DNA from: Pelobacter seleniigenes DSM 18267
Lineage (GTDB): Bacteria > Desulfobacterota > Desulfuromonadia > Desulfuromonadales > Geopsychrobacteraceae
Assembly: GCF_000711225.1 (NCBI RefSeq)
Contig: NZ_JOMG01000002.1
Location: 1,438,501-1,502,500 of the forward strand
Direction: 5' to 3'
DNA length: 64,000 nt
In this document: in pieces, positions 50,330 to 60,169 of the stretch
Numbering within the stretch: the stretch's first letter is position 1
How the letters are laid out: each line of letters opens with the position of its first letter
Position numbers and translations under genes: made by a program
The notes under the pieces: model-generated
The model's input: only the letters and a program-made list of their open reading frames with translations
Database searches by the model: none
Told to the model about the DNA's origin: nothing

Positions 50330-52165
50330 TCAGGCGGCAACCGCTGCCGGGTGCCGCAAACGGCCCTGTTGTTCCAGATAGTACTGATAGCCGTCGCGCC
50401 CCATGTAGCGTTGCAGCTGCTTGCTGTCGGCCTGAGGCAGGTCCACCAGCAGCAACCCGTCAATCACATCACTGAAGGCCGGATCCAGATTAAAGGCCAG
50501 CAGTTTCCCGCCCAGACCGAGGTAATGGCGGAGCAGCACCGGGATGCCCTTACTGTCTTCTTCCAGATCCGCGACCAGCGCGGCAACATCATCTATATTG
50601 CGCAGCAGATCATCGCAGTGGGCACGACTCAAACCGGCCACTTTGAGCGGCTTGATGGGCACTGGCAGGCGCGGGGCGACCAGATTTGCCAATTCCTTGA
50701 CCAGATAGTGGCGGCTCAGGGCACAGGTCATCAGTTCCCGCGAACGGTCGCTGTAATCCTGGGAGATGCTGACCGGGCCGAACAGAAAACGATATTGGGG
50801 ATGAAGAGTCAGGTAATGACCGATCCCTTTCCAGAGCAGCAGCAAAGGAGCAAAGGAACGCTGATACTCGGGACGAACAAAGGAGCGGCCAAGTTCCAGC
50901 CCCTGCTCCAGATACTCGAGAAGTTGCGGTTTGAATTCGAATAGAGTCGTGGTGTACAGGCCCTCTTTGCCCCGGCTGGCAAGCAGCTGGTCGACCCGCC
51001 CCACCCGATAGGCGCCAACCAGTTCTTCCTGCTCCCGGTTCCAGACGAACAGATGCAGGTAGTCCTGATCGAAATTATCCAGATCAAGGGCCTGGCCGGT
51101 CCCCTCACCGGCGGCCCGGAAGGTCAGCTCGCGCAGGCGGCCGATTTCGTGAAGAAGCCGCGGGATCTGCCCGGCGGCAGCAAAAAACACATCGAACTCA
51201 CCACTTTGCAACAACCGCTGGGGAGCGGGCAGAGCGGCCAATTCCACCCTCAGCTCGCTAACGGCCACTGCGGCGCTGAGCGCTACCGGTTGTGAAACAG
51301 CCTGCTTCCCGGCCGGCGGAACAGCCGTTGCCAGAGGATCAAGGCCCAGGGCATAGGTCCGCAGCCGCAGATAGTCGACCAGCTGCCGGTCACTCGCAAA
51401 GGTCGCCCATTTCTTGCTCGGGATCAGGTTGCCGATGAGCGGGGTCAGCGGGGTTTTCCTGCCTTTGAGCAGCATCTTCGGCAACAGCAGGGTGCGCAGG
51501 CGAGGGTGAAGGGTCCCAGCCAACTGAAACAGCGGGCCATTATGGCCGGGAAAAAAGATCGGTAAGACCGCAGCTTTGCTTTTGCGAACCAGCCGGGCAA
51601 CACTGTCACTCCAGGGCGGATCGACCACCCCGCGCCCCGGCCCCTGCCAGGAAGAGACCTCGCCGGCCGGGAAAACCACCAGTAAACCACCGGCTTGCAG
51701 ATGTTGCAGAGCCTGGCGCAACGGGTTGATATTGGCCCGTGCGGCACCCTTGCCGCCGAAAGGGTCGACCTCAATCAATTTTTCCCGCAGTTGCGGCACC
51801 CGCCCGAGGAGGAAATTTCCCAAGACTTTGAAATCTGGCCTGACCCGGCTGAGCAGATGGAACAGAACCAGCCCTTCAGCAGCGCCGTAAGGATGGTTTG
51901 CCACCAGGACGCAAGCACCTGATTGGGGCATCCGGGCCATGCTGCTGTCGCTCAGTCGATAGTCAATGGACGCCTTCGCCAGGGCCTGGCGTAAAAAATC
52001 CTCCAGCCCGCAATCGTTCTCAATCTCATCATAAAGCTGTTGGCAACGCTCCAGGCCGGAGATTTTTTCCAGCACCCGCAGGGCTGTATTGCGCCAGCTC
52101 CGGCCCGAATCCCCGCCGACTTTTTCAAACAGAAAAGGTCTTACAACCTGGTCGCGGTCAGCCAT
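50330..52165 (-). CDS. Bifunctional acyltransferase, PlsC-like plus OlsB-like (OlsF-type)
   Basis: A 611-residue fusion. The start at 52163-52165 (MADRDQVVRP) has AAGGAG seven bases upstream. Residues 40-290 are a lysophospholipid-acyltransferase domain with the active histidine in VLVANHPYGAAEGL and substrate loop VVFPAGEVSSW. Residues 310-560 are a GNAT-like N-acyltransferase of the OlsB/hemolysin type (FRAAGEGTGQALDLDNFDQD, then YLHLFVWNREQEELVGAYRV and ELGRSFVRPEYQ). This order matches OlsF, which makes ornithine lipids by two successive acylations. Ornithine lipids contain no phosphorus and often replace phospholipids during phosphate starvation. Confidence 0.85.
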   Translation of the reverse strand: MADRDQVVRPFLFEKVGGDSGRSWRNTALRVLEKISGLERCQQLYDEIENDCGLEDFLRQALAKASIDYRLSDSSMARMPQSGACVLVANHPYGAAEGLVLFHLLSRVRPDFKVLGNFLLGRVPQLREKLIEVDPFGGKGAARANINPLRQALQHLQAGGLLVVFPAGEVSSWQGPGRGVVDPPWSDSVARLVRKSKAAVLPIFFPGHNGPLFQLAGTLHPRLRTLLLPKMLLKGRKTPLTPLIGNLIPSKKWATFASDRQLVDYLRLRTYALGLDPLATAVPPAGKQAVSQPVALSAAVAVSELRVELAALPAPQRLLQSGEFDVFFAAAGQIPRLLHEIGRLRELTFRAAGEGTGQALDLDNFDQDYLHLFVWNREQEELVGAYRVGRVDQLLASRGKEGLYTTTLFEFKPQLLEYLEQGLELGRSFVRPEYQRSFAPLLLLWKGIGHYLTLHPQYRFLFGPVSISQDYSDRSRELMTCALSRHYLVKELANLVAPRLPVPIKPLKVAGLSRAHCDDLLRNIDDVAALVADLEEDSKGIPVLLRHYLGLGGKLLAFNLDPAFSDVIDGLLLVDLPQADSKQLQRYMGRDGYQYYLEQQGRLRHPAAVAA

Positions 52166-52282
52166 AGTCATGCTCCTTACAGATAAAGATTGCGCGGATA
52201 TAGCCTGAATACTGTTACTGGAAGATTGGCAGGTGGTTAGTTTTTTTTGAGCAGGAAACGGAGCTGGTGAATTCATGAGGAA

Positions 52283-52310
52283 TTAACACAAACCCAACAC
52301 AGGACTAATG
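52283..52310 (+). promoter_or_regulatory. Weak candidate Pho box before the response-regulator/kinase gene
   Basis: TTAACA (52283-52288), CCAACA (52294-52299) and CTAATG (52305-52310) are exactly 11 bp apart, reading toward the gene at 52428. The period equals that of the stronger sites before pstS and phoB; the hexamers are less exact. Confidence 0.4.
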
Positions 52311-52427
52311 CGCCAGTAATTCATTCCGCGTAGAAGAGAATTATTTTCAACCTGTCCCTTCAAACATGCCACTGGACATCCCCAGACCTTGCGACTTTTG
52401 CTGTGAACCTTCAACGAGGAACGGTTT

Positions 52428-53630
52428 ATGATACTGATGGAAGAACACTTACCCGGAAAAACGCTGGAACACAGCTTTGCCTGCGGCGGCCTGAGCGGAG
52501 TAAGTAAAGGGCTGCTTAACAGCGGCAGGGTGCTGGTAGTTGAGGACGAGGACTCCCTCGCGGAGATTCTTGAATTCAATCTGCAGCGCAATGGCTTTCA
52601 GGTGCTGATTGCTAAAGACGGGCTTGAGGCGTGTCGCCTCATCGGCCGGGAAAAACCGGATCTGATCCTGCTCGATATCATGCTACCGCTGCTCAACGGC
52701 TGGGAAATCTGCCGAATGATTCGCTCCCACCATGATCGGCTGATCGGCACGACCCCGATCATCATGCTCAGCGCCCTCAGCTCGGAAAACGATAAATTGA
52801 AAGGCTACGATCTGGGCGCCGATCTTTACCTGCCCAAACCCTACACGGTCAAAGAAGTGATCCTGCAAACCCGCCGGCTGATCGAAAGAAAGCGCGAACA
52901 AAAACAGCTCAACGCCCAGCTTGCCGCAATCAGAAAATGGACCGAACTGCAGGACAACTGGCAGCAGGCCCTGTTTCACGAACTGCGCAACCAGCTGACC
53001 GTTATTTCCGGCATGGCCGATCATTTAAACGACAGCGGCAGCCTTCCGGCCGACCATACCGGCCAGTTTATCGAGCAGATTTCCACCAGTTCCCATTACC
53101 TGGGCAGCCTGGCGGAAAACTACCTGCTGATCAGGCAGGTTGAGGACAGCGTCGGCCAGCTGCAACCCGAGACTTTTCTGCTCAGCAACCTGCTCAAAGA
53201 ACTGGAGGCTCTGTTCAAACCGCTGGCGGAACAGAAATCCTGTGAACTGTCTTTTCAATGCACGGTCACCGAAACGATCAATCTGCATCCGGTCGGACTG
53301 AAGATTGTTCTCGCCAGTTTACTGGAAAACGCCCTTAAGTATTCATTGCTTGACGGTCATGTCCTGCTCAGTGCAGCAACGGTCGATGAGCGACTCTGCC
53401 TGCGCATCAGTGACGACGGGCCGGGGATTCCTCCCGCAGATCGCGAGCGGATCTTTGAAAAATTCTATCGTGGGTCCAAACAGGCGGACCGGACCGCCGG
53501 CTCCGGCCTGGGCCTGTACATGGCCAGAACCCTGGCCCGCGCCATGGACGGTTCCTTGACTTTGGAACAAGCAGAGGGGGATGGTTGTTGCTTTTCGCTG
53601 AGCTTTCCCGCGGCTGACAAAGGCTCCTGA
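52428..53630 (+). CDS. Hybrid with response-regulator receiver followed by histidine kinase
   Basis: A 400-residue soluble protein. Residues 33-155 are a receiver domain: VLVVEDEDSLAEIL, phospho-acceptor LILLDIMLPLLNGWEI, and DLYLPKPYTVKEV. Residues 170-400 are a kinase: H-box ALFHELRNQLTVISGMADHL, N-box LLENALKYSL, G1 ISDDGPGIPPADRERIFEKF and G2 GSGLGLYMARTLA. There is no membrane segment or sensory domain, so its input is probably another kinase phosphorylating the receiver. GAGGAACGG precedes the ATG. No cognate output regulator is adjacent. Confidence 0.9.
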   Translation: MILMEEHLPGKTLEHSFACGGLSGVSKGLLNSGRVLVVEDEDSLAEILEFNLQRNGFQVLIAKDGLEACRLIGREKPDLILLDIMLPLLNGWEICRMIRSHHDRLIGTTPIIMLSALSSENDKLKGYDLGADLYLPKPYTVKEVILQTRRLIERKREQKQLNAQLAAIRKWTELQDNWQQALFHELRNQLTVISGMADHLNDSGSLPADHTGQFIEQISTSSHYLGSLAENYLLIRQVEDSVGQLQPETFLLSNLLKELEALFKPLAEQKSCELSFQCTVTETINLHPVGLKIVLASLLENALKYSLLDGHVLLSAATVDERLCLRISDDGPGIPPADRERIFEKFYRGSKQADRTAGSGLGLYMARTLARAMDGSLTLEQAEGDGCCFSLSFPAADKGS

Positions 53631-53803
53631 ACAGAGTCAAGAGCGGCGCAAACGAGCGGCCCGGGCGACCTTGCTTTTGCCACGCCCGCCCTGGGCTCAG
53701 CCACCGGTCAATCTGTCCTGTAAGCTGCATTTTTTTCTGGTCTCCACGCTGACGTGGGCTTATGTTTAGCCTTTGTCAACCTGATCGGATTCTGGAGAAA
53801 ACT

Positions 53804-54724
53804 GTGACCGAAAAGACGCTTCGCCTCATCCCGACCCTCATCCCGACCCTCAGCCTGATTCTGGCGTCACTGTTCTGGGCAAGTTCATTTGTCGCCCTGA
53901 AGATCGCATTTCGCAGCTATCATCCAATGCAGGTCATTTTCGGGCGGATGTTCATCGCCAGCCTGTGCCTGTTGGTCTTTTTGCCCGCCCTGCGCAAAAT
54001 CAACTGGCGCCGCAAGGATATCAAATACCTGTTGCTTATGGCGATCAGCGAACCCTGCCTGTATTTCATTTTTGAGGCCAAGGCCCTGCAGCACACCAGC
54101 GCGTCCCAGGCCGGCATGATCACCGCCATGTTGCCGTTGCTGGTCGCGATCATGGCTTGGGCGTGGCTCAAAGAAAAGATCCGCCGGCAGACCATGAGCG
54201 GATTTTTCCTGGCTATTGTTGGGGCTTGCTGGTTAAGTCTGGCCAGCGATACCGACCTCAACGCGCCCAATCCACTGCTGGGCAATTTCTGTGAATTCCT
54301 TGCCATGATCTGTGCCGCAGGGTACACCGTTTCCCTGAAACACCTGACCAGCCATTATCCGCCTTTGCTCTTGACTGCTTTTCAGTCGGTTATCGGCAGT
54401 ATTTTCTTTTTCCCGTTTCTGCTCATGCCGCAGATCGGTTTTCCGCACGGCTGGGAACCGCTGCCGGGGCTGGCCATTATCTACCTGGGGACAGTTGTTA
54501 CCCTGGGCGGTTATGGCTGTTTCAATTTCGGAGTCAGCCGGGTGCCCGCCAGTCAGGCTGCCGGATTCGTCAATCTGATTCCGGTATTCGGTGTTGTCCT
54601 CGGCATGCTCGTTCTCGGTGATCAGCTCAACCTTTCCCAATGGTTGGCCTGCGGGCTGGTGTTCGGCGGCGTCTGGCTGAGCAGTCGCAAGGAACGAATC
54701 CTGTCCCTGCAGCCGAGCCACTGA
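53804..54724 (+). CDS. EamA/DMT-family transporter
   Basis: A 306-residue protein with ten membrane helices in two EamA repeats: LILASLFWASSFVALKIAF at the start of the first, FCEFLAMICAAGYTVSLKHL at the start of the second, and PVFGVVLGMLVLGDQLN near the end. I use the GTG at 53804-53806 because GGAG stands upstream at proper spacing; the in-frame ATG 42 bp earlier has no ribosome site. DMT proteins export metabolites or amino acids, but the substrate cannot be told. It is followed 18 bp later by trmO. Confidence 0.9.
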   Translation: MTEKTLRLIPTLIPTLSLILASLFWASSFVALKIAFRSYHPMQVIFGRMFIASLCLLVFLPALRKINWRRKDIKYLLLMAISEPCLYFIFEAKALQHTSASQAGMITAMLPLLVAIMAWAWLKEKIRRQTMSGFFLAIVGACWLSLASDTDLNAPNPLLGNFCEFLAMICAAGYTVSLKHLTSHYPPLLLTAFQSVIGSIFFFPFLLMPQIGFPHGWEPLPGLAIIYLGTVVTLGGYGCFNFGVSRVPASQAAGFVNLIPVFGVVLGMLVLGDQLNLSQWLACGLVFGGVWLSSRKERILSLQPSH

Positions 54725-54742
54725 AGCGGACGGTTATCAGTC

Positions 54743-55453
54743 ATGGACTATTCGCTGAATCCCATCGCCATTATTCATTCGCCGTTCAAGGAAAAGTTCG
54801 CCACTCCGCGCCAGGCGGGACTGGCACCGACGGTCACCGCGGAAGTGGTCTTTTTTCCTGACTATGCCACGCCGGAGGCGGTGCGCGGGCTGAGCGAGTT
54901 CAGCCACATCTGGTTGCTGTTCCTGTTTCACCACAACTGGCAGAAAGGCTGGCAACCGACGGTCAGGCCGCCGCGCCTGGGCGGCAACAAGCGGGTCGGG
55001 GTCTATGCGTCCCGCTCGCCGTTTCGTCCCAACCCCATCGGCCTGTCCGCGGTCCGGCTGTTATCGGTGATTGTCCGGGACGGCCAGGTGGTGCTGAAGG
55101 TCCAGGGGGCCGATCTGATCGATCAAACCCCGATCATTGATATCAAGCCCTACCTTCCTTACGGCGATGCCATCAGCGGGGCTGCTGGAGGCTTTGCACC
55201 ACAAGCGCCGAGCCACCGCCTGGCGGTCGAATTCTCTTCTCTTGCCCAGGAACAGCTGGCCCGGTTTCGCCCAGCCCACCCGGAACTTGAAGCTCTGTTG
55301 CACGAGACCCTGGGGCTCGATCCGCGACCGGCCTATCGCAGCGCCCCGGAGGATGAGCGCGAATATGGAGTCCGTTTGCTGGACTACAACATCCGCTGGC
55401 AGGTCAGCGGCGGGCGGGTCATGGTTCTGGCCATCGATCCGGTGGAACAATGA
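54743..55453 (+). CDS. trmO: tRNA (adenine-N6)-methyltransferase TrmO
   Basis: A 236-residue protein of the TsaA/TrmO family: IAIIHSPFKEKFATPRQAG, the SAM-binding LSEFSHIWLLFLFHHN, and KRVGVYASRSPFRPNPIGLS, then IDIKPYLPYGDAI. It adds the N6-methyl group to t6A37 of certain tRNAs using S-adenosylmethionine. A C-terminal extension (about 160-236, ending RWQVSGGRVMVLAIDP) is usual in the long form. It probably shares a transcript with the EamA gene and ends at the terminator at 55456. Confidence 0.93.
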   Translation: MDYSLNPIAIIHSPFKEKFATPRQAGLAPTVTAEVVFFPDYATPEAVRGLSEFSHIWLLFLFHHNWQKGWQPTVRPPRLGGNKRVGVYASRSPFRPNPIGLSAVRLLSVIVRDGQVVLKVQGADLIDQTPIIDIKPYLPYGDAISGAAGGFAPQAPSHRLAVEFSSLAQEQLARFRPAHPELEALLHETLGLDPRPAYRSAPEDEREYGVRLLDYNIRWQVSGGRVMVLAIDPVEQ

Positions 55454-55455
55454 AA

Positions 55456-55486
55456 AACGGCAGGCCTTAGGGCCTGCCGTTTTTAT
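55456..55486. terminator. Bidirectional terminator between trmO and acnA
   Basis: AACGGCAGGCC-TTAG-GGCCTGCCGTT with flanking A-run and T-run (TTTTTATTTTC), three bases after the trmO stop. The symmetric A/T flanks allow it to serve the convergent acnA gene as well. Confidence 0.92.
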
Positions 55487-55543
55487 TTTCTCTTGGACAA
55501 GCCCGTAGCGGACTTACCCATGTCGGTTTGACCGGCTTCCTGG

Positions 55544-58198
55544 CTATTCCATCTGGTTGAGCAGCACGTGGTTAAGAATCCCGCCGCTGCGGAAATAGCC
55601 GACCTCCTGATCGGTATCAAGGCGACAGAGCACCTCAAGCTGTTCGGTACGGCCATCCCCCCTGGTCAGGGTCAGGGTCATCTTCTGCTTGGCCCGGAGT
55701 TTTTCCACCGGCGCAAGGCTGAGAGTCTCGGTTCCATCCAGGCCCAGACTTGCAGCGGATTCCCCGGCGCTGAACTGTAACGGCAAGACCCCCATGCCAA
55801 CCAGGTTGGAGCGGTGGATACGCTCGTAACTTTCCGCCAGAACCGCTTTGACACCAAGCAGCAGCGTGCCCTTGGCGGCCCAATCCCGGCTGGAGCCGGT
55901 TCCGTATTCCTTGCCGGCAATAATCACCAGCGGGGTACCATCCTGCGAATACCTGCTGGCCGCGTCGAAAATGCTCATCTCTTCCCCGGTGGCCAGGTAT
56001 TTGGTCACGCCGCCTTCGGTTTCCGGCACCATCTTGTTGCGCAAGCGAATATTGGCAAAAGTGCCACGCATCATCACTTCGTGGTTACCGCGACGCGAAC
56101 CGTAGCTGTTGAAATCACGCTCTTCCACCCCGTGTTCCCGCAGGTAGCGGCCGGCCGGACTCGACGCCTTGATGGAGCCGGCCGGGCTGATATGATCGGT
56201 GGTGATGGAATCTCCGAGCAGGGCCAGTTGGCGGGCATCGGTGAACCCGGGATAGCTTTCACTGAAGCTCAACTCATCGAAAAAGGAGGGGAGGCGGATA
56301 TAGGTTGAGTCAGCGTCCCAGGCATAAGTCAACCCTTCCGGGACCGGCAGATTGCGCCAGCTCTCGTCGCCACTGAAGACTTCGGCGTACTCCTTCTGGA
56401 ACATCTTGGCATTGACCAGAGCAACCATCTCCGCGACTTCGGCATTGCTCGGCCAGATATCCTTGAGATACACCGGCTGCCCGGTCCGGTCGTTGCCGAG
56501 CGGGTCGCTGGTCAGGTCGATGCGGGTCGTTCCGGCCAGGGCGAAGGCCACCACCAACGGCGGTGACGCCAGCCAGTTGGCTTTGGTCTGGGCGTGAATC
56601 CGCCCTTCAAAGTTACGATTGCCGGAGAGGACCGAACAGACCGTCAGATCCCCTTGCTCGATGGCCTCGGCAATGGGTCCGGTGAGCGGTCCGGAGTTGC
56701 CAATACAGGTGGTACAGCCATAACCGACAATATTGAAACCGAGGCTGTCCAGGTAACTCTGCAGGCCGGCCTTGGCCAGATAGTCGGTCACCACCTTGGA
56801 GCCCGGCGCCAGCGAGGTCTTGACCCAGGGTTTCTGCTTCAGGCCACGGTCCACGGCCTTTTTGGCTACCAGTCCGGCCGCCATCATGACCGCCGGGTTC
56901 GAGGTGTTGGTGCAGGAGGTGATAGCGGCGATAACCACATCACCATGGTGCAACTGCTCGTCGCTGCCACTGATGGCGATCCCTTTTTCAAATTCGTCGG
57001 CGGGAATGACCTGATCCGTTGCCTTGCCCATGTCTTCCAGCAAAACCCGGTCCTGGGGCCGCTTCGGCCCGGCCAGGCTGGGCTTGACCGAGGCCAGGTC
57101 GAGTTCGAGCACGGCGCTGTAGGCCGGGTCGGCCAGATCATCGGTCCGCCACAGCCCCTGTTCTTTGCAATAGGCCTCGACCAGAGCGATATTTTCCTCG
57201 CTGCGCCCCGACAGGGCCAGGTAATCGAGGGTGATCTGGTCAATAGGGAAGAAGCCGCAAGTGGCGCCGTATTCCGGCGACATATTGGCAATGGTCGCCC
57301 GGTCCGCCAGCGGCAGCTGCGACAGCCCGGCCCCGAAGAACTCAACGAATTTTCCGACTACGCCGTGTTGCCGCAGCATCTGGGTCACAGTCAGCACCAG
57401 GTCGGTTGCGGTGACCCCTTCGCTCAACGCCCCGGTCAGCCGGAAGCCGACCACCTCGGGAATCAGCATGGAAATCGGCTGACCGAGCATGGCTGCTTCG
57501 GCTTCGATGCCGCCGACGCCCCAGCCGAGCACGCCAAGGCCGTTGATCATGGTGGTGTGACTATCGGTCCCGACCAGGGTGTCCGGATAGGCCCAGCGTT
57601 TGCCGTCGATCTCCTCGCTCCAGATCGCCTTGGCCAGGTATTCCAGGTTGACCTGGTGGCAGATCCCGGTTCCGGGAGGAACCACCCGAAAATTATTAAA
57701 AGCTTTCTGCCCCCAGCGTAAAAAAGCATAGCGCTCGCGATTCCGCTCCATTTCCTTTTCCACATTGGCGGCAAAAGCACCAGGATTGCCATACTGATCG
57801 ACCATGACCGAGTGGTCGATAACCAGGTCGACCGGGATCTGTGGATTGATCTTGGCCGGGTCGCCACCCTGTTTGGCGACCGCGTCACGCATGGCCGCCA
57901 GGTCAACGATCGCCGGCACCCCGGTGAAATCCTGCATCAGCACCCGGGCCGGGCTGAAGGCGATCTCGCTGCTTTTTTTCTGATGCGGCTGCCACTCGGC
58001 AACGGCTTTGATATCGTCTGCCTTGACGGCTTGACCGTCTTCCTTGCGCAGCAGATTTTCCAGCAACACCTTGATGGTAAAGGGGAGTCTGTTCAAATCA
58101 CCGAGGCCGGCTTGCGCCGCAGCCTGTAAGCTGTGGTAGTGATACACCTGCCCGGCAACATTGAGGGTTTTGGTTGTTTGAAATGAATTACCCGCCAT
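55544..58198 (-). CDS. acnA: Aconitate hydratase A
   Basis: An 884-residue aconitase of the AcnA/IRP type. Iron-sulfur ligands are in [15 protein letters not shown] and [14 protein letters not shown]; substrate residues appear in [32 protein letters not shown] and the C-terminal swivelling domain [10 protein letters not shown], with [14 protein letters not shown]. It interconverts citrate and isocitrate in the TCA cycle. It is transcribed alone, with terminators at 55456 and 58314 on either side of it. Length and order of domains are normal. Confidence 0.97.
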   Translation of the reverse strand: MAGNSFQTTKTLNVAGQVYHYHSLQAAAQAGLGDLNRLPFTIKVLLENLLRKEDGQAVKADDIKAVAEWQPHQKKSSEIAFSPARVLMQDFTGVPAIVDLAAMRDAVAKQGGDPAKINPQIPVDLVIDHSVMVDQYGNPGAFAANVEKEMERNRERYAFLRWGQKAFNNFRVVPPGTGICHQVNLEYLAKAIWSEEIDGKRWAYPDTLVGTDSHTTMINGLGVLGWGVGGIEAEAAMLGQPISMLIPEVVGFRLTGALSEGVTATDLVLTVTQMLRQHGVVGKFVEFFGAGLSQLPLADRATIANMSPEYGATCGFFPIDQITLDYLALSGRSEENIALVEAYCKEQGLWRTDDLADPAYSAVLELDLASVKPSLAGPKRPQDRVLLEDMGKATDQVIPADEFEKGIAISGSDEQLHHGDVVIAAITSCTNTSNPAVMMAAGLVAKKAVDRGLKQKPWVKTSLAPGSKVVTDYLAKAGLQSYLDSLGFNIVGYGCTTCIGNSGPLTGPIAEAIEQGDLTVCSVLSGNRNFEGRIHAQTKANWLASPPLVVAFALAGTTRIDLTSDPLGNDRTGQPVYLKDIWPSNAEVAEMVALVNAKMFQKEYAEVFSGDESWRNLPVPEGLTYAWDADSTYIRLPSFFDELSFSESYPGFTDARQLALLGDSITTDHISPAGSIKASSPAGRYLREHGVEERDFNSYGSRRGNHEVMMRGTFANIRLRNKMVPETEGGVTKYLATGEEMSIFDAASRYSQDGTPLVIIAGKEYGTGSSRDWAAKGTLLLGVKAVLAESYERIHRSNLVGMGVLPLQFSAGESAASLGLDGTETLSLAPVEKLRAKQKMTLTLTRGDGRTEQLEVLCRLDTDQEVGYFRSGGILNHVLLNQME

Positions 58199-58313
58199 TG
58201 GTTTCTCTCCTCAGCTGTAATAAATCGGTTTTTAAGCTCTTCTACATCCATAAAAGTTTAACCAGTTTTTTCCAAAAGTGATAGTTCGGCCGGGAGATTT
58301 CTTTGCGGGCAAC

Positions 58314-58350
58314 AAAAAAAGCCCCCTTTTGCTTTGCGCAAAAGGGAGCT
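58314..58350 (-). terminator. Rho-independent terminator after phoR
   Basis: On the minus strand GCTCCCTTTTGC pairs with GCAAAAGGGGGC around a short loop and is followed by seven T. It lies 32 bp after the phoR stop and ends the phoB-phoR transcript before acnA. Confidence 0.9.
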
Positions 58351-58381
58351 TTCCAGAGAGCCATCAATGCGGATGGCTCGG

Positions 58382-60169
58382 TCAACTCACCGAGTTGATT
58401 CGCCGGTTCGGCAGGGCAATGGTAAAGGTGCTGCCCTGGCCCAGGACGCTGTCCACAAAAACGTTTCCTTCATGGGCGATGGCAATGTGTTTGACGATTG
58501 CCAGGCCGAGACCGGTCCCACCCAGAGCGCGACTCCGCGCCAGATCGATCCGATAAAAACGCTCGAACAGCCGCGGCAGATGCTCTTCCGCAATGCCGGT
58601 GCCGAAGTCACGCACCTGGATCAGCACCTGCTGCTCCTGTTCCGAGGCCTCAATGATCACCCGCCCCCCGGAACTGCTGTATTTGATGGCGTTGCTGAGC
58701 AGATTGATCACTGCCTGTTCCAGCAGCGGCTCGTTAATCCGCGCCCGCAACCGCTCAGGGCACTGGATCTCGATGGCCACCTGCTGCTGGGAAATCAACG
58801 TCTCGCAGGCATTGCGGGCGCTTTCCAACAGCGGCCTTAGCAGCTCGGTTTTCAATTCCCAGCCCCCCTCGGTCACGCCCTGTTCAATCCGGGAAAGATC
58901 AAGGAGATCTTCAACCAAGGCATTCAGCCGTTCACTTTGCTTGAAAATGATCTGTAAAAAGCGCTGCCAGGAATCATCGATCCCGTCCTCGTCGAGCAAG
59001 GTTTCAACCGCTCCTCTGATGGCGGTTATCGGCGTTTTCAACTCATGGGATACATTGGCGACAAAATCACGCCGGACCGATTCCAGCTGGCGGAGCCTGG
59101 TCAGATCGTGGAGGACGATCAGGACACCGATCCTTTCGTTGCGTTTGCCGGTCAGCGGCGCAGCCTGGACATGCAGGTAGCGCTTTTCCGTATCCAGCAG
59201 GGTCAGCTCATCTTCGAGCGGTTCCTGCAGGTTCAAAGCGCGCCGTACAAACCGCTGCAGTTCTGAATGACGGATAACTTCCTGAATCGGCCGGCCCGGC
59301 TCCAGAACGGCCTTGATCCCAAACAGCCTGGTGGTGGCGGAATTCATGCGAATGACCCGCTCTTCGTTGTCAACCGCAATGATTCCTTCGACCATACAGC
59401 CCAAAATCGCTTCCATTTCCCCCCGTTGCTCTACCTCGCGGTGAATCCGCTCCGCCAGGTCTCCGGCCATGTGGTTTAACGCTTTGGCCAGGCGACGGGT
59501 TTCTGCGGAACCCGTCTCGGTCAGGGGAACTTCGAGGTCCCCCTGGGAAAAACGTTGCGCTGCTCCGGTCATCAATTCAAGGGGGCGACTAATGCGCCGC
59601 GATAACCACCAGGAAACCGGGGCGATCAGCAGGGCGATCAGGAACCCGGCGAAAAACAAGCGTTGGTAGATTGCCGTCAGGGTCCGGTCGATGTCCGAAA
59701 CCGAGATAGCGGTTCTGACCGTTCCCAGAACTTCACCGTCCCGGACAAAGGGCAGGGCGACATACATCAGAGTTTGACCAAGTGTTCTGCTGAAGCGGAT
59801 CGACATCCCCTGTTTACCGGAGATTGCGGTCTGGATTTCAGGCCGATGGCTATGGTTTTCCATCCGTTCCGGGTTCTCTTCGGAATCGGCCAGCACCTTT
59901 CCATCGAGCCTGATTATCGTAATCCTGGTTTGCGAGCTTTCTCCGAGCCGCTTCACCAGCTGATTCAGGTTCTCCTGGCGAGTCATGTCGAAAGAGCTCT
60001 GTAACTGTTCCTCGACCAGATGGGCTCTGGCACTCAAATCTGCAGCGGTCTGCTGATAATGAAAATTGCGCAGGGTGACTGAGACATACCAGCCCAGGCC
60101 GCAGAGTACGATTAAAATAAGTAGGATATAGGTCGGGTAGAGTTGCCAGACCAACCGCCTTGATTTCAT
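58382..60169 (-). CDS. phoR: Phosphate-regulon-type sensor histidine kinase PhoR
   Basis: A 595-residue kinase: first membrane helix (about 10-30), an extracytoplasmic domain of about 130 residues, second helix (LFFAGFLIALLIAPVSWWL), HAMP, a PAS domain (CMVEGIIAVDNEERVIRMN), H-box VANVSHELKTPITAIRGAVE, N-box LLSNAIKYS, and G boxes RDFGTGIAEEHLPRLFERF and GGTGLGLAIVKHI. Its large periplasmic domain is longer than in E. coli PhoR but usual for this group. It overlaps phoB by 4 bp (ATGA) and responds to phosphate through PstSCAB-PhoU. The start at 60169 is preceded by GGGAGGACTC. Confidence 0.9.
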   Translation of the reverse strand: MKSRRLVWQLYPTYILLILIVLCGLGWYVSVTLRNFHYQQTAADLSARAHLVEEQLQSSFDMTRQENLNQLVKRLGESSQTRITIIRLDGKVLADSEENPERMENHSHRPEIQTAISGKQGMSIRFSRTLGQTLMYVALPFVRDGEVLGTVRTAISVSDIDRTLTAIYQRLFFAGFLIALLIAPVSWWLSRRISRPLELMTGAAQRFSQGDLEVPLTETGSAETRRLAKALNHMAGDLAERIHREVEQRGEMEAILGCMVEGIIAVDNEERVIRMNSATTRLFGIKAVLEPGRPIQEVIRHSELQRFVRRALNLQEPLEDELTLLDTEKRYLHVQAAPLTGKRNERIGVLIVLHDLTRLRQLESVRRDFVANVSHELKTPITAIRGAVETLLDEDGIDDSWQRFLQIIFKQSERLNALVEDLLDLSRIEQGVTEGGWELKTELLRPLLESARNACETLISQQQVAIEIQCPERLRARINEPLLEQAVINLLSNAIKYSSSGGRVIIEASEQEQQVLIQVRDFGTGIAEEHLPRLFERFYRIDLARSRALGGTGLGLAIVKHIAIAHEGNVFVDSVLGQGSTFTIALPNRRINSVS

